Assembly (NCBI RefSeq): GCF_020037025.1
Contig: NZ_JAIQLH010000053.1
Coordinates: 18,601 to 82,600, forward strand
Source of the DNA: Streptomyces huiliensis
GTDB lineage: Bacteria; Actinomycetota; Actinomycetes; Streptomycetales; Streptomycetaceae
Length of the DNA: 64,000 bases
Reading direction: 5' to 3'
Position numbers and translations under genes: made by a program. The stretch's first letter is position 1. Each line of letters opens with the position of its first letter. The notes below the pieces were generated by a model. The model did not search any database, had not been told where the DNA came from, and saw only the letters and a program-made list of their open reading frames with translations. Shown here piece after piece: positions 1 to 7,978 of the stretch.

Positions 1-252
1 CTTTTCCTCTCCGGTCGTGGCGGCCTATTCCTCCCCCGGTCGTGCGTTGGGCAGGCGGTGGTCGTCAGGTCGTTCTTCCGTGTGCCGCGCCACAGCCCGC
101 TCGCATGCCCGCGAAGAACGGCACCCGGGTGCGTCCATACGCAGCGAGGCCGCGGATTCCCGCTTCAACGGCAGCGCAGCGGCGGGGAGGCGGCGGAGGG
201 GTGTCAAGTGCCGGCAGCAGTCGAGTGCCGGCAGCAGGGTGCGTGGTTTCGG

Positions 253-1014
253 TCAGTGGGTGCTGATGCGCGCGGATACGCAGGGGTCCTCGTTGCGGTA
301 GCCGAGGCGGGTGTAGAGGCGGTCGGCGGGGGTGTTGTCGGCGAGTTGCCACAGGGTGCAGTGGCCGTACCGGCGGACGGCGTAGCGGGTCAGCCAGGTG
401 GTGAGGGCCGCGCCGAGGCCTTGGCCGCGCCGGGAGGCGTCGGTTGCGACGGAGGCCATCAGGGGCGTGCCGCTGTCGGTCAGGCTGCTCATCGCGCCGC
501 AGGCCACCAGGTGCCCGTCGGTGTCGCGGATGCCTGCCCAGAGGCTGACGTTGGAGGAGCCGGGTCCGGTCGAGTGGGCCGGGCTGTGTTCGCTGAGGAA
601 GGTGAGGAGTTGGTCGTGGTGCGTCTCGTTGAGCTTGGTCACTCGTTCTTCGGCTGGGTGGTGTGGTGGTTCGTCGAGTGTCCAGCGGAAGGTCCAGGCA
701 GTGGGGTCGGTGACCGTCAGGTGGCGGCCGAGGAGTGTATCGGCGCCTCGGGGTGCGGTGAACTCTTTTACATTGTCGGGGAGTTGGTGGGCCGCGCGGA
801 GGGTGAGGGCGGCTGCGGCGGTGGGTTCGCCGACGCTCCACAGGTGGCCGCGCGGCTCGTCGAGCCAGGCCACCGCGCCGTCGCCGGACCAGCTGATGCG
901 GTCGGCCGGGCCTGGCCGGGCGGCACCGAAGCGCAGCAGGGCCGCGCCGGTCTGCCGCTCCAGGCCTTGGGTGAACAGGTCCGCGGTCCGGGGAGGAAGG
1001 GTCGTCGCCTGCAT
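253..1014 (-). CDS. GNAT family N-acetyltransferase
   Basis: A 253-aa soluble protein. The C-terminal half carries the acetyl-CoA binding signature of the GNAT fold (ATDASRRGQGLGAAL, about residues 190-204), followed by the W-x-L-x-x-N-x-x-A...LY-x-R-LGY segment typical of motif B. The N-terminal 110 residues are more divergent and may bind the substrate. Family knowledge says it moves an acetyl group from acetyl-CoA to an amine; the substrate cannot be read from the sequence. ATG start at 1014. It lies on the same strand as the RiPP-like left operon but is separated from it by a broken SDR gene and about 470 bp, so I do not assign it to that pathway. Confidence 0.85.
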   Translation of the reverse strand: MQATTLPPRTADLFTQGLERQTGAALLRFGAARPGPADRISWSGDGAVAWLDEPRGHLWSVGEPTAAAALTLRAAHQLPDNVKEFTAPRGADTLLGRHLTVTDPTAWTFRWTLDEPPHHPAEERVTKLNETHHDQLLTFLSEHSPAHSTGPGSSNVSLWAGIRDTDGHLVACGAMSSLTDSGTPLMASVATDASRRGQGLGAALTTWLTRYAVRRYGHCTLWQLADNTPADRLYTRLGYRNEDPCVSARISTH

Positions 1015-1482
1015 CGTTCTCGGGGGAAGGGTTCCTCTGTGGGGGCGTGGGTGGGGCGGTCCGGAACGCAGCGCAGGGCGGGGCCGGGACCGTTGTGTGG
1101 TTGGGGTGTGGGGTTCTACCGGTGGCCGACGCGGGTGTGGCGGGGCGTCGGGCGGCCCGGAGTGCCCACTGTCGCATACCGCCCCCGGCGTGATGCAAAT
1201 CTGTGTCCCGGGCGGCTTGCCCTGCGGGCTTGGGTCCAGCGTCGGGCGGGCGAGGAGCCAGTCGCGGGGCGGCTTGCTCTGCGGCTTTTTCGTCCGGTGC
1301 CCGGGCGGGCGAGGAGCCGGTCGCGGGGCGCCCCAAGAGGCCGTTGACTATGCGGGGCATCCCCCGGGCGACGAGCACGGCTGCCGCTGGGACTCCGTCC
1401 CGGCCCAGCCTCTTGGTGGGCCCCGGCCCCGTCCTGGCGCCACGCCCCGCCGGCCCTGTGGAACGGGCCTGTCCCAAGCCCG
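1015..1482. other. Intergenic stretch without a convincing gene
   Basis: Long open frames exist here on both strands, but they are arginine/proline-rich and low in complexity, as expected from extreme GC content. I see no family match. The only structure noted is the direct repeat at 1211-1330. Confidence 0.5.
1211..1330. repeat. Imperfect direct repeat, two ~57-59 bp copies
   Basis: Two adjacent copies begin near 1211 (GGCGGCTTGCCCTGCGGG) and 1268 (GGCGGCTTGCTCTGCGGC). Each ends in a near-identical block, CGGGCGGGCGAGGAGCC then (A/G)GTCGCGGGG, at 1243-1271 and 1302-1329. Spacing differs by about 2 nt between the two anchors. No coding role is apparent. Confidence 0.65.
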
Positions 1483-1800
1483 TTACCAGCGCGGGGTACG
1501 CGCCTCGATCCGATAGTCGAAAGCGACACCGCTGACGCTGGTTGTGCTCACCCCGCCGTCGACGGTGAGGACCGCCCCGTTGACGTAGGACGCGGCCGGA
1601 GACAGCAGCCAGCTGATCGCCTCGGCGACCTCCACCGGCTCACCCCGCCGCCCGGCAGGAGACAACCGGGTCGCCTCCTCGTACCCCGCCTCGACACCAC
1701 CCGCCAGCCCCGCCTCCACCGCAAACCGCGCCATCCGCCGGTCGGCCATCTCCGTACACACCCAACCCAGACACACCACGATCGCCCGGAGGTCGGGCTC
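1483..1800 (-). pseudogene. 3' remnant of an SDR-family oxidoreductase
   Basis: Only the last ~100 residues of a short-chain dehydrogenase/reductase are present. The segment after the catalytic region is recognisable (LGWVCTEMADRRM, the usual PG-x-V-x-T-x-M position), then GRRGEPVEVAEAISWLLS and SYVNGAVLTVDGG near the C-terminus. The Rossmann GxxxGxG motif and the Ser-Tyr-Lys triad (about 150 residues) are missing, and the frame is closed upstream by a stop near 1820. The gene has been truncated at the end of the adjoining MFS gene and is very unlikely to be an active enzyme. Confidence 0.75.
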
Positions 1801-1827
1801 AGGTCGTGGTTGGCAGTGTGTCGGGGG

Positions 1828-3078
1828 TCAGGGGCGTTCGGGGCCCGTTCGGAGGGGGAAGGTGAGGGTGGCTGCCAGGGCGGCCATGGCTGTGGGGATC
1901 AGGAAGGCGCGGTCTGGGCCGTTGTTGGTGATGAGGAGGCCTACGGCGGAGGCGGCGAGGGCTCCGCCGGCCTGGCCGAGGGCGTTGAGCCAGGCGAAGG
2001 ACTCGGTCATCGACTCCTCGGGTGCCACTTGTTCCATGGCGGTGAACTGGGCGGTCATCATGGGGGCCAGGGCGAGTCCGGTGACCAGGAAGAGCAGGAC
2101 GAGCCACCACAGGCCGTGCAGGAGGGAGGCGATGAAGTAGCCGGAGGCCAGCAGGAGGAGGAGCAGCCGGAGGTGTTGGGCGGTCGTGCCGCGCCAGTTT
2201 CGCGATCCGTAGAGGAGGCCGCCGCATACCCCGCCGACGGAGAAGACGGCGACCAGGAGGCCGCCGAGGTCGGAGTGGCCACGGGCGCCGGCGGAGGCGA
2301 GGAGGGCGACCTCGATGCCGGAGATCGAGCCGGTGGCCAGCAGGCCGATGGGCAGCATCCATCGGACGCCGGCGGTCCTGAGGGGGCCGAGCCAGTGGCG
2401 TTCGGCCGCGGCGGTGGTCGGCCAGTCGCGGATGGTGGGTGCCGAGGCCAGTACGAGGCAGCCTCCCGCGAGCAGGACCGCGTTCACTCCCAGCGCGACG
2501 GCCGGTGTCGACAGCAGGAGAAGCAGGGTGACCAGGGACGGGCCCACGATGTAGACCATGTCGACGACCACCGATTCCATGGCGAAGGCCGCGGCCCGTA
2601 GCTCGTCCTCGGGGAGGGAGCGGCGCCACATCGTCCGCATCACCGGTGAGACCGGTGGCAGCAGGAGGCCGATGGCCAGTGCCACGGCGAGGATCAGCGG
2701 CCGGGGAAGGTGGAAGGCCAGTGCCGCGAGCAGCGCGAGGAAGCCCACCGCCTGGCCGCATCCGGCGATCAGCAGGACCCGGCGGGCTCCCCTGCGGTCG
2801 ACGGCGCGTCCGCGGACCGGCCCGGAGACGCCGACGCCCACCGCGTAGCAGGCGGCGGCGGTGCCGGCCTGGGCATAGGAGCCGGTGGCCCGGGCGACGG
2901 AACTCACCAGGAGGAGGGCGGTCATTCCGCTGGGCAGCCGGGCGAGCAGGGCGGCCACCGACAGGCGCAGGGCGCCGGGTGCGGACAGCAGGTTCAGGTA
3001 GCGCCTGAGTCCGCTCGGCCCGGTGGCGGGTCCGGACTGCGATTCCTCCGGGGCGGTGGCCTCGTTGCTCGAGGACAT
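1828..3078 (-). CDS. MFS transporter, probable exporter of the pearlin-like cluster
   Basis: A 416-aa hydrophobic protein with about 12 predicted transmembrane helices and the loop motif VRGRAVDRRGARRVLL (G-R-x-x-D-R-x-G-x-R-x, the MFS motif A position) between helices 2 and 3. It starts with ATG at 3078, 52 bp after the stop of the LanB-like gene upstream on the same strand. It is therefore the last gene of the leftward operon. MFS proteins in such positions usually export the pathway product or give self-resistance; which applies here is inference. The N-terminal ~25 residues are polar and cytoplasmic. Confidence 0.85.
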   Translation of the reverse strand: MSSSNEATAPEESQSGPATGPSGLRRYLNLLSAPGALRLSVAALLARLPSGMTALLLVSSVARATGSYAQAGTAAACYAVGVGVSGPVRGRAVDRRGARRVLLIAGCGQAVGFLALLAALAFHLPRPLILAVALAIGLLLPPVSPVMRTMWRRSLPEDELRAAAFAMESVVVDMVYIVGPSLVTLLLLLSTPAVALGVNAVLLAGGCLVLASAPTIRDWPTTAAAERHWLGPLRTAGVRWMLPIGLLATGSISGIEVALLASAGARGHSDLGGLLVAVFSVGGVCGGLLYGSRNWRGTTAQHLRLLLLLLASGYFIASLLHGLWWLVLLFLVTGLALAPMMTAQFTAMEQVAPEESMTESFAWLNALGQAGGALAASAVGLLITNNGPDRAFLIPTAMAALAATLTFPLRTGPERP

Positions 3079-3130
3079 GGTGCGGCGCCTCTCAATTCGG
3101 TGTCGTGGTCGTGCGGATGGCCGGGGGCCA

Positions 3131-5605
3131 TCATGGCGCTGTCGTCCGGGGGACGTCCTTTGGTGTGGGGGCGAGGCGGACCAGGCAGCTGGTGCGGAGT
3201 TCGGCGCACACCGGTTCGCCGTGCGGCCGCCACCAGAGGCCGGCGTAGTCGGGCAGCATCTCGGTGACGACCACCTCCGCCGCGGGCAGCCTCATCAGGT
3301 CGGCCACCGCGTAGAGGTCGGCGAAGTCGACGAACAGCGGCTTGGGTTCCGCCGGGTGGCGGACGAACACCCGCTGGGGCAGCGCGGCGTCCCGGCGCAG
3401 GCGCTGGGCCGCCGACCAGCCGTCGTATCCGCGCAGCCCGCCCGCGAGGCGCAGCCGCCGGCGGGCCCGCTGGACGACGGTGCCGTCGACGCAGATGCGC
3501 GGGGTGTGGTCGCCGGTGTCGATCACCACCGGGTTCAGGGCCGGGACGGCCAGCGCGCGGTGGACGTCGGAGGGGATGTCCCCGCTGTACAGCCGCAGCC
3601 GGCGGCCGTCGACGTGGAGCGCGGTGCCGTCCTCGGCGATGTCCGCCTCCGACAGGGGCACGGTCTGGGTCCTGGGTTTGCTCGAGTAGCCGCCGACCTC
3701 GATGGACAGCCCCGGCATCTCCGGTACGAGGAACTTGTTGCGCCGCCGGGAGACCACCGCCGCCATGCCGTCGGGGTCGATGACCGACACGGTCCGGCGC
3801 TCGAAGTCGGCGCGCAGGCCGGCGCCGTCCGGGTGGAGCCGGGTCACGGCGCCGGCGACGTAGCTGCCGTCGTCGTGCAGTTCACTGAGCACCCAGGTCG
3901 CCTCGTCGAGCGGGCCCATCGCCATCAGATCGGGGCCGGCGACCGTGGCGAAGTGGTCGGCGGGGTCGAGCGGCGGGCAGTGGCGGTGGATGAGGGCTTC
4001 GACGTCCGACGAGGTCAACTGGGCAATGCCGGATGCCCGGGCGCGTTCGGTGACCAGGGCGGCGAGGTCGGCGGTGAGCGCGTCCCGGCGCCGGGTCACC
4101 GGGGGCAGCCGCAGGGATCCGGCGCGCGCGAGCGGTGTCCGTCGTCCGCCGGTGGCCTGCCGCAGCGCCTCCCGGGCGTCCTCCCTGGCCACCAGCGCAC
4201 CCAGGTACGACAGGGGCAGCACGGCCCGCAGCGCGGAGGTGATCCCGTCGACTGTGGGTGCGCCGAGGGCGGTGCGGGCGCTCAGTGGGTGGGCGCACTC
4301 CTCGTGCAGGACGTACCGGTCGACGTAGTGCTGCCCCTCCCCCTGCCTGGTGCGCGCGCCGAGCCCGGTGACGAGCGCCTCGGCGGCTTCGAAGGCCGTA
4401 CGGCGGTCCGGCCAGGGGGTCGTGCCGAAGGTCCTGACCGCCTCCGCGATCCGGTGGGCGGGGCCCGCCGCGTCGGCTTCGGCGGCCACCAGTTGCTCCA
4501 GCGGGTGCAGGGCGTGGCTGGCCACGGGGGTGCGGCGGATCACGGTGGGTCCCAGTTCGGCCAGCAGCCGGTCGGCCTCGGCCGTCGGGACTCCGGCGGC
4601 CGCGCAGGCTTGGGCGAGGGTGTGTTCGCCGTCGAGTGCCAGCCACAGGGCGAGCGCTTCCCGGCTCGCCCGGCGGAACCTGCCGTCGAGTGCGCTGGTC
4701 AGCCGGTCCTGTTCGGGCCGGAACAGTGGGTGGCGGCGCGGCCTGCGCTGCTCGGCGGGGGTGGACCGGTAGTCGAGGTCGGCGAGGAGTTCCAGCAGCC
4801 AGATCCCGGGTTCCGCGTAGGTCCGCCGGTGGTCGGGCGGGCCGAGCAGGAGGGTCCGGTCGAGAGCGGGATCGAGGTGTACGAAGTATGTGGGGCCGAA
4901 GAACGACGTCTGCTCGCAGCGCACGGACAGCCGCCGCAGGTAACGGGCCGCGGTCGCCAGTGCTTTGCGGGTCGGGCGGTCCTGGCGGACGGTTTCCTCC
5001 GTGCCGGTGAGGACGCGGGGCAGCCCGTGGTGGAAGAAGCTCTGGCTGGACAGGTACACGGCGTGCTGGAAGCGCGGGTCCCGGCAGAGTTCGGCGATCC
5101 GGTGGCCGCTTCGTGCGTGGGCCTCGGCGTACCGTTCGGTCAGTTCGTGTTCGGCGGCGGCGATCTCACCGGTCAGGGTGTTCCACCGTGCGGGGAACGC
5201 CGTGTCGAGGCCGGCGTCGGCCCAGGTGGTGAGGGCCGGCTCCGGCACCGGACGTCCGGCGGCCACCGCGCGTCGTACGGTGCGCAGCCCCGCGGCCGAC
5301 TGGCCCGTAACGTGTCGTCCCAGCTCGTCGGTGAGTTCGCGCCGGGCCGTCTCCCGTGCCGCGCGCAGTTCGGCGAGCCGGTCGTCGGCCGCGACCAGCT
5401 CGGGGTCCGCGAGTCCGGCGACGCCGTCGACCGGGAAGCCGGGGGTGCGCAGCAGCGCCCAGGGCACCAGTTCCCATTCGAGGGCGCGGGCGCCGAAGGA
5501 GACCGTCCCCGCGATGTGTACGTCCTGCGGCGGGCGGCCGGGCGGGGGCGCGGCCGGGTCCGGGCCGGTGTCGCGGCCGGTCGCGGCTGCTGCTGCTGCG
5601 GTCAC
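3131..5605 (-). CDS. LanB-like (PEARL-type) protein A, divergent
   Basis: An 824-aa protein of the lantibiotic-dehydratase N-terminal (glutamylation-domain) family. It has no C-terminal elimination domain, and its length matches peptide aminoacyl-tRNA ligases (PEARLs). Family landmarks are LVPWALLRTPGFPVDGV near the start, VVSRRRNKFLVPEMPG and PRVFVRHPAEPKPLFVD near the end, and a C-terminal EMLPDYAGLWW...CAELRTS block. The segment that reads A-K-N-E-T-x-S-F-F-G-P in the sister proteins is here VRCEQTSFFGP (about residues 222-232), so the K-N pair is lost. This copy may have changed tRNA preference or be a non-catalytic partner. GTG start at 5605 overlaps the upstream stop (GTGA). It is the fifth gene of the leftward operon. 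PEARLs attach an amino acid from aminoacyl-tRNA to the scaffold C-terminus using ATP; the amino acid used cannot be predicted. Confidence 0.85.
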   Translation of the reverse strand: MTAAAAAATGRDTGPDPAAPPPGRPPQDVHIAGTVSFGARALEWELVPWALLRTPGFPVDGVAGLADPELVAADDRLAELRAARETARRELTDELGRHVTGQSAAGLRTVRRAVAAGRPVPEPALTTWADAGLDTAFPARWNTLTGEIAAAEHELTERYAEAHARSGHRIAELCRDPRFQHAVYLSSQSFFHHGLPRVLTGTEETVRQDRPTRKALATAARYLRRLSVRCEQTSFFGPTYFVHLDPALDRTLLLGPPDHRRTYAEPGIWLLELLADLDYRSTPAEQRRPRRHPLFRPEQDRLTSALDGRFRRASREALALWLALDGEHTLAQACAAAGVPTAEADRLLAELGPTVIRRTPVASHALHPLEQLVAAEADAAGPAHRIAEAVRTFGTTPWPDRRTAFEAAEALVTGLGARTRQGEGQHYVDRYVLHEECAHPLSARTALGAPTVDGITSALRAVLPLSYLGALVAREDAREALRQATGGRRTPLARAGSLRLPPVTRRRDALTADLAALVTERARASGIAQLTSSDVEALIHRHCPPLDPADHFATVAGPDLMAMGPLDEATWVLSELHDDGSYVAGAVTRLHPDGAGLRADFERRTVSVIDPDGMAAVVSRRRNKFLVPEMPGLSIEVGGYSSKPRTQTVPLSEADIAEDGTALHVDGRRLRLYSGDIPSDVHRALAVPALNPVVIDTGDHTPRICVDGTVVQRARRRLRLAGGLRGYDGWSAAQRLRRDAALPQRVFVRHPAEPKPLFVDFADLYAVADLMRLPAAEVVVTEMLPDYAGLWWRPHGEPVCAELRTSCLVRLAPTPKDVPRTTAP

Positions 5606-7905
5606 GCTGCCTCCACGGGGCGTCGGGTGAGCTGCATGCGCAGTTCACTGGTGTACCGGCCGCTCGCGTCGCGCAGCCAGAGCTCGTCGGGGCCCGGGTA
5701 CATCTCCTCGAACCGCACGGATCGGGTCGTCCGGTGCGCGGCCAGGTGGGCCAGCAGGTCGGCGGCGAAGGGGCACGTGGTGTCGACGAGGAACGGTTTG
5801 CGTTCGCTCGCGAGGCGGGCGAAGACGAACCGTGGCAGCCCGTGCGTCCGGGCCAGCCGTCGCAGGGTCAGCAGCGGTCCGGGGCCGGGCTGGACGACCG
5901 GCAGTTCGCGGCCGTCGAGCGTCCAGCGTTCTCGCTGGTAGCAGGCGTCGCCGATGCCGACCCGGCCGAGGTGCCGGTCGGTCTCGCCGGTGAGCGGCGC
6001 GTGCAGCACGGAGGGCGGGGACAGTGCGGCGAAGGGCGGGTAGGTGGTGAGGTCGTTCAGCACGGGGTACAGCTGCCGTGGACGGCCGTGGGGGTCCAGC
6101 AGGACCGGGCGGCCCTCGCGGACCTCGACGGTGCACGCGGCGGCCGGCACGTTGTCCGTACGGGCGTCGGGGTCGCCGGCGGTGAACACCAGGCGGGGGC
6201 CGGGGAAGCGGTAGAAGCCCTTGTTGCGGCGGCTGGTGGCCAGGCCGATCACCCGGCCGTCCTGTCGCTCCAGCCATTCGGCCGCGATCCGGTCGAAGGC
6301 CGCCGGGTCGGGGTGGAAGGTGCCGAGCCAGCCGGTCAGCAGCAGATGGTGGTGGACCCGCGCGACCATCACCCGGTACTCGCCGCGGGACGCCGCCTCC
6401 GCGTCGGGTGCGGCCAGGCACACGTCGGGCAGGGCGTACCGCTCCCCCGGTTCGGGCTCGCCGAACGCCCGGGCGTCCAGCCGGACGTGCTGTCCGCCCA
6501 GGCCTGGTACGGCGACGGGTTCCATCGGGGAGAAGCGACCGCCGCTCTCGCCGTCGGGGCGGGCCAGCCGGGCGTAGTCGAGGAACCCGAGGGGCCCGGT
6601 GGCCTCCCGGACCACTTTGGCCATGCGCCGGCGGTGGTCGGCCTGGACCCGGTCGCCGAACGCGGCCGACGACTCCAGGGCGGGTTCCAGCACGCGGGTC
6701 AGGGCCTCGGCCAGGTCGGTGCCGATCTCGATCCGGAACGGCGAGGACGCTTCCTCGAACAGCACCAGGCGGTCGGCGTAGACCGCTCCCGCGCCCCGCC
6801 GGGGCGGCGCCCCTGTCGCTGCGGTGAACGCCGCCTCCAGCTCCGCCAGGGCTTCGCGCCGGGCCTCGACGTCGCCGGCCGCGGCGGCGAACCGGTCGCA
6901 GTGGGCGGCGAGTTCGTCAAGCCGGGCCGTCCAGGCGTCGCGGGCCGGTACCGGCGGCAGCGCGCTGAGGGCGGCGCGCAGGCCGGGGAGCGGATCGACC
7001 GTCTCGTTGGGCACGTCGAAAGAGCGCAGGACCGCGCCGACGGCGAGCAACGGGCGCAGCGCGTCCGCGACCGCGCGCAGGGGCAGGGCCGCGGTGCGGG
7101 CGAGCGCGGCCAGGCTCGACGGGCCGTCCTTCGCGAGTAAGTCGGTGAGGCGCGTTTGGGTGGCGTCCAGTCGGATGGCGGTGTCCGTGCCGGCGATCGT
7201 CAGCCGGTCGCCGTCGCGCACGGTCAACAGGCCCATTCGGACGGGCACATGGGGTGCCAGGGCCTTGTCGCGTGCTGCCGCCGAGGCCAGTTCGGTGACC
7301 GCCCAGTGGGTGAGGAAGGCCCGGCGTCGCCGCGGTCCGGCCGGCTCCACCCGCAGGCCCTCGCCGTCTCCGAGGCTGCCGTAGCCCATGGGGCCGAAGG
7401 CGCTGGCGGTCTCGTTCTTCGCGCAGAAACGCTGGAGGTAGCTGTAGATCTGCCGTTCGGTGCGGCGGTGTCGGGCGGTGTCGGGGACGTCGTCGCGGTC
7501 GAGGTACCCGGCCAGCATGGCGTCGTACATGCCGGGGTTGGAGGTGAAGACGGCGTCCCGGAACCGCGGGTCGCCGGCCAGGGCGCGCAGCCGCGCGCGA
7601 AGCCGCCGCCGGTCGGCGGCGTGGGCCTCGGTCAGCCGGTCCCAGGCTTCCCGCCAGCGGGCGACGGCTTCGCGCGCCGGCCGCGGGACCTTCGCGCCCC
7701 GGCCGGTTTCGAGGGCGGAGACGAGCCGGCCCGCGGCCTCGGCGCCGAGGAGGGGCGCGAGTTCGTCTTCGATCGCCAGCAGCGCGTCGCAGGCGTCCAG
7801 TACGGCGGGGGCGGCGCCGAGCGACTCGACCCAGTCGAACGGCAGCCCCGCGTGCCGGAGCACGAGGACGGGGGCGAGGGTCCAGCGGTGGTCGCCCACG
7901 GACAT
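5602..7905 (-). CDS. LanB-like (PEARL-type) protein B
   Basis: A 767-aa LanB glutamylation-domain homologue without an elimination domain. It shows FCAKNETASAFGP at about residues 160-172, YADRLVLFEE, the basic TSRRNKGFYRFPGP block and the closing EMYPGPDELWL...TSELRMQL motif, all shared with the other five paralogues. I chose ATG 7905 because the encoded start (MSVGDHRWTLAPVLVLRHAG) aligns with paralogue N-termini. An AAGGAG lies 13 nt upstream, so GTG 7914 is a possible alternative. The stop overlaps the start of protein A by 4 bp. Only 73 bp separate it from the upstream radical-SAM-like gene. The likely role is adding one amino acid to the scaffold peptide through an aminoacyl-tRNA. Confidence 0.87.
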   Translation of the reverse strand: MSVGDHRWTLAPVLVLRHAGLPFDWVESLGAAPAVLDACDALLAIEDELAPLLGAEAAGRLVSALETGRGAKVPRPAREAVARWREAWDRLTEAHAADRRRLRARLRALAGDPRFRDAVFTSNPGMYDAMLAGYLDRDDVPDTARHRRTERQIYSYLQRFCAKNETASAFGPMGYGSLGDGEGLRVEPAGPRRRRAFLTHWAVTELASAAARDKALAPHVPVRMGLLTVRDGDRLTIAGTDTAIRLDATQTRLTDLLAKDGPSSLAALARTAALPLRAVADALRPLLAVGAVLRSFDVPNETVDPLPGLRAALSALPPVPARDAWTARLDELAAHCDRFAAAAGDVEARREALAELEAAFTAATGAPPRRGAGAVYADRLVLFEEASSPFRIEIGTDLAEALTRVLEPALESSAAFGDRVQADHRRRMAKVVREATGPLGFLDYARLARPDGESGGRFSPMEPVAVPGLGGQHVRLDARAFGEPEPGERYALPDVCLAAPDAEAASRGEYRVMVARVHHHLLLTGWLGTFHPDPAAFDRIAAEWLERQDGRVIGLATSRRNKGFYRFPGPRLVFTAGDPDARTDNVPAAACTVEVREGRPVLLDPHGRPRQLYPVLNDLTTYPPFAALSPPSVLHAPLTGETDRHLGRVGIGDACYQRERWTLDGRELPVVQPGPGPLLTLRRLARTHGLPRFVFARLASERKPFLVDTTCPFAADLLAHLAAHRTTRSVRFEEMYPGPDELWLRDASGRYTSELRMQLTRRPVEAA

Positions 7906-7978
7906 GTCGTTCACCTGTCTCCTTGTCGGATGGTCCGGCACTCCGCCTGGCGTGGGCGGCGGTCACCGCTCGGCCGGT

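Noticed and set aside
3023..5941. Very long open frame antisense to PEARL A (and similar ones antisense to other large genes).
   Set aside because: A product of high GC and codon bias; the antisense protein is Gly/Arg/Val-rich without any domain, while the opposite strand carries clear family motifs.
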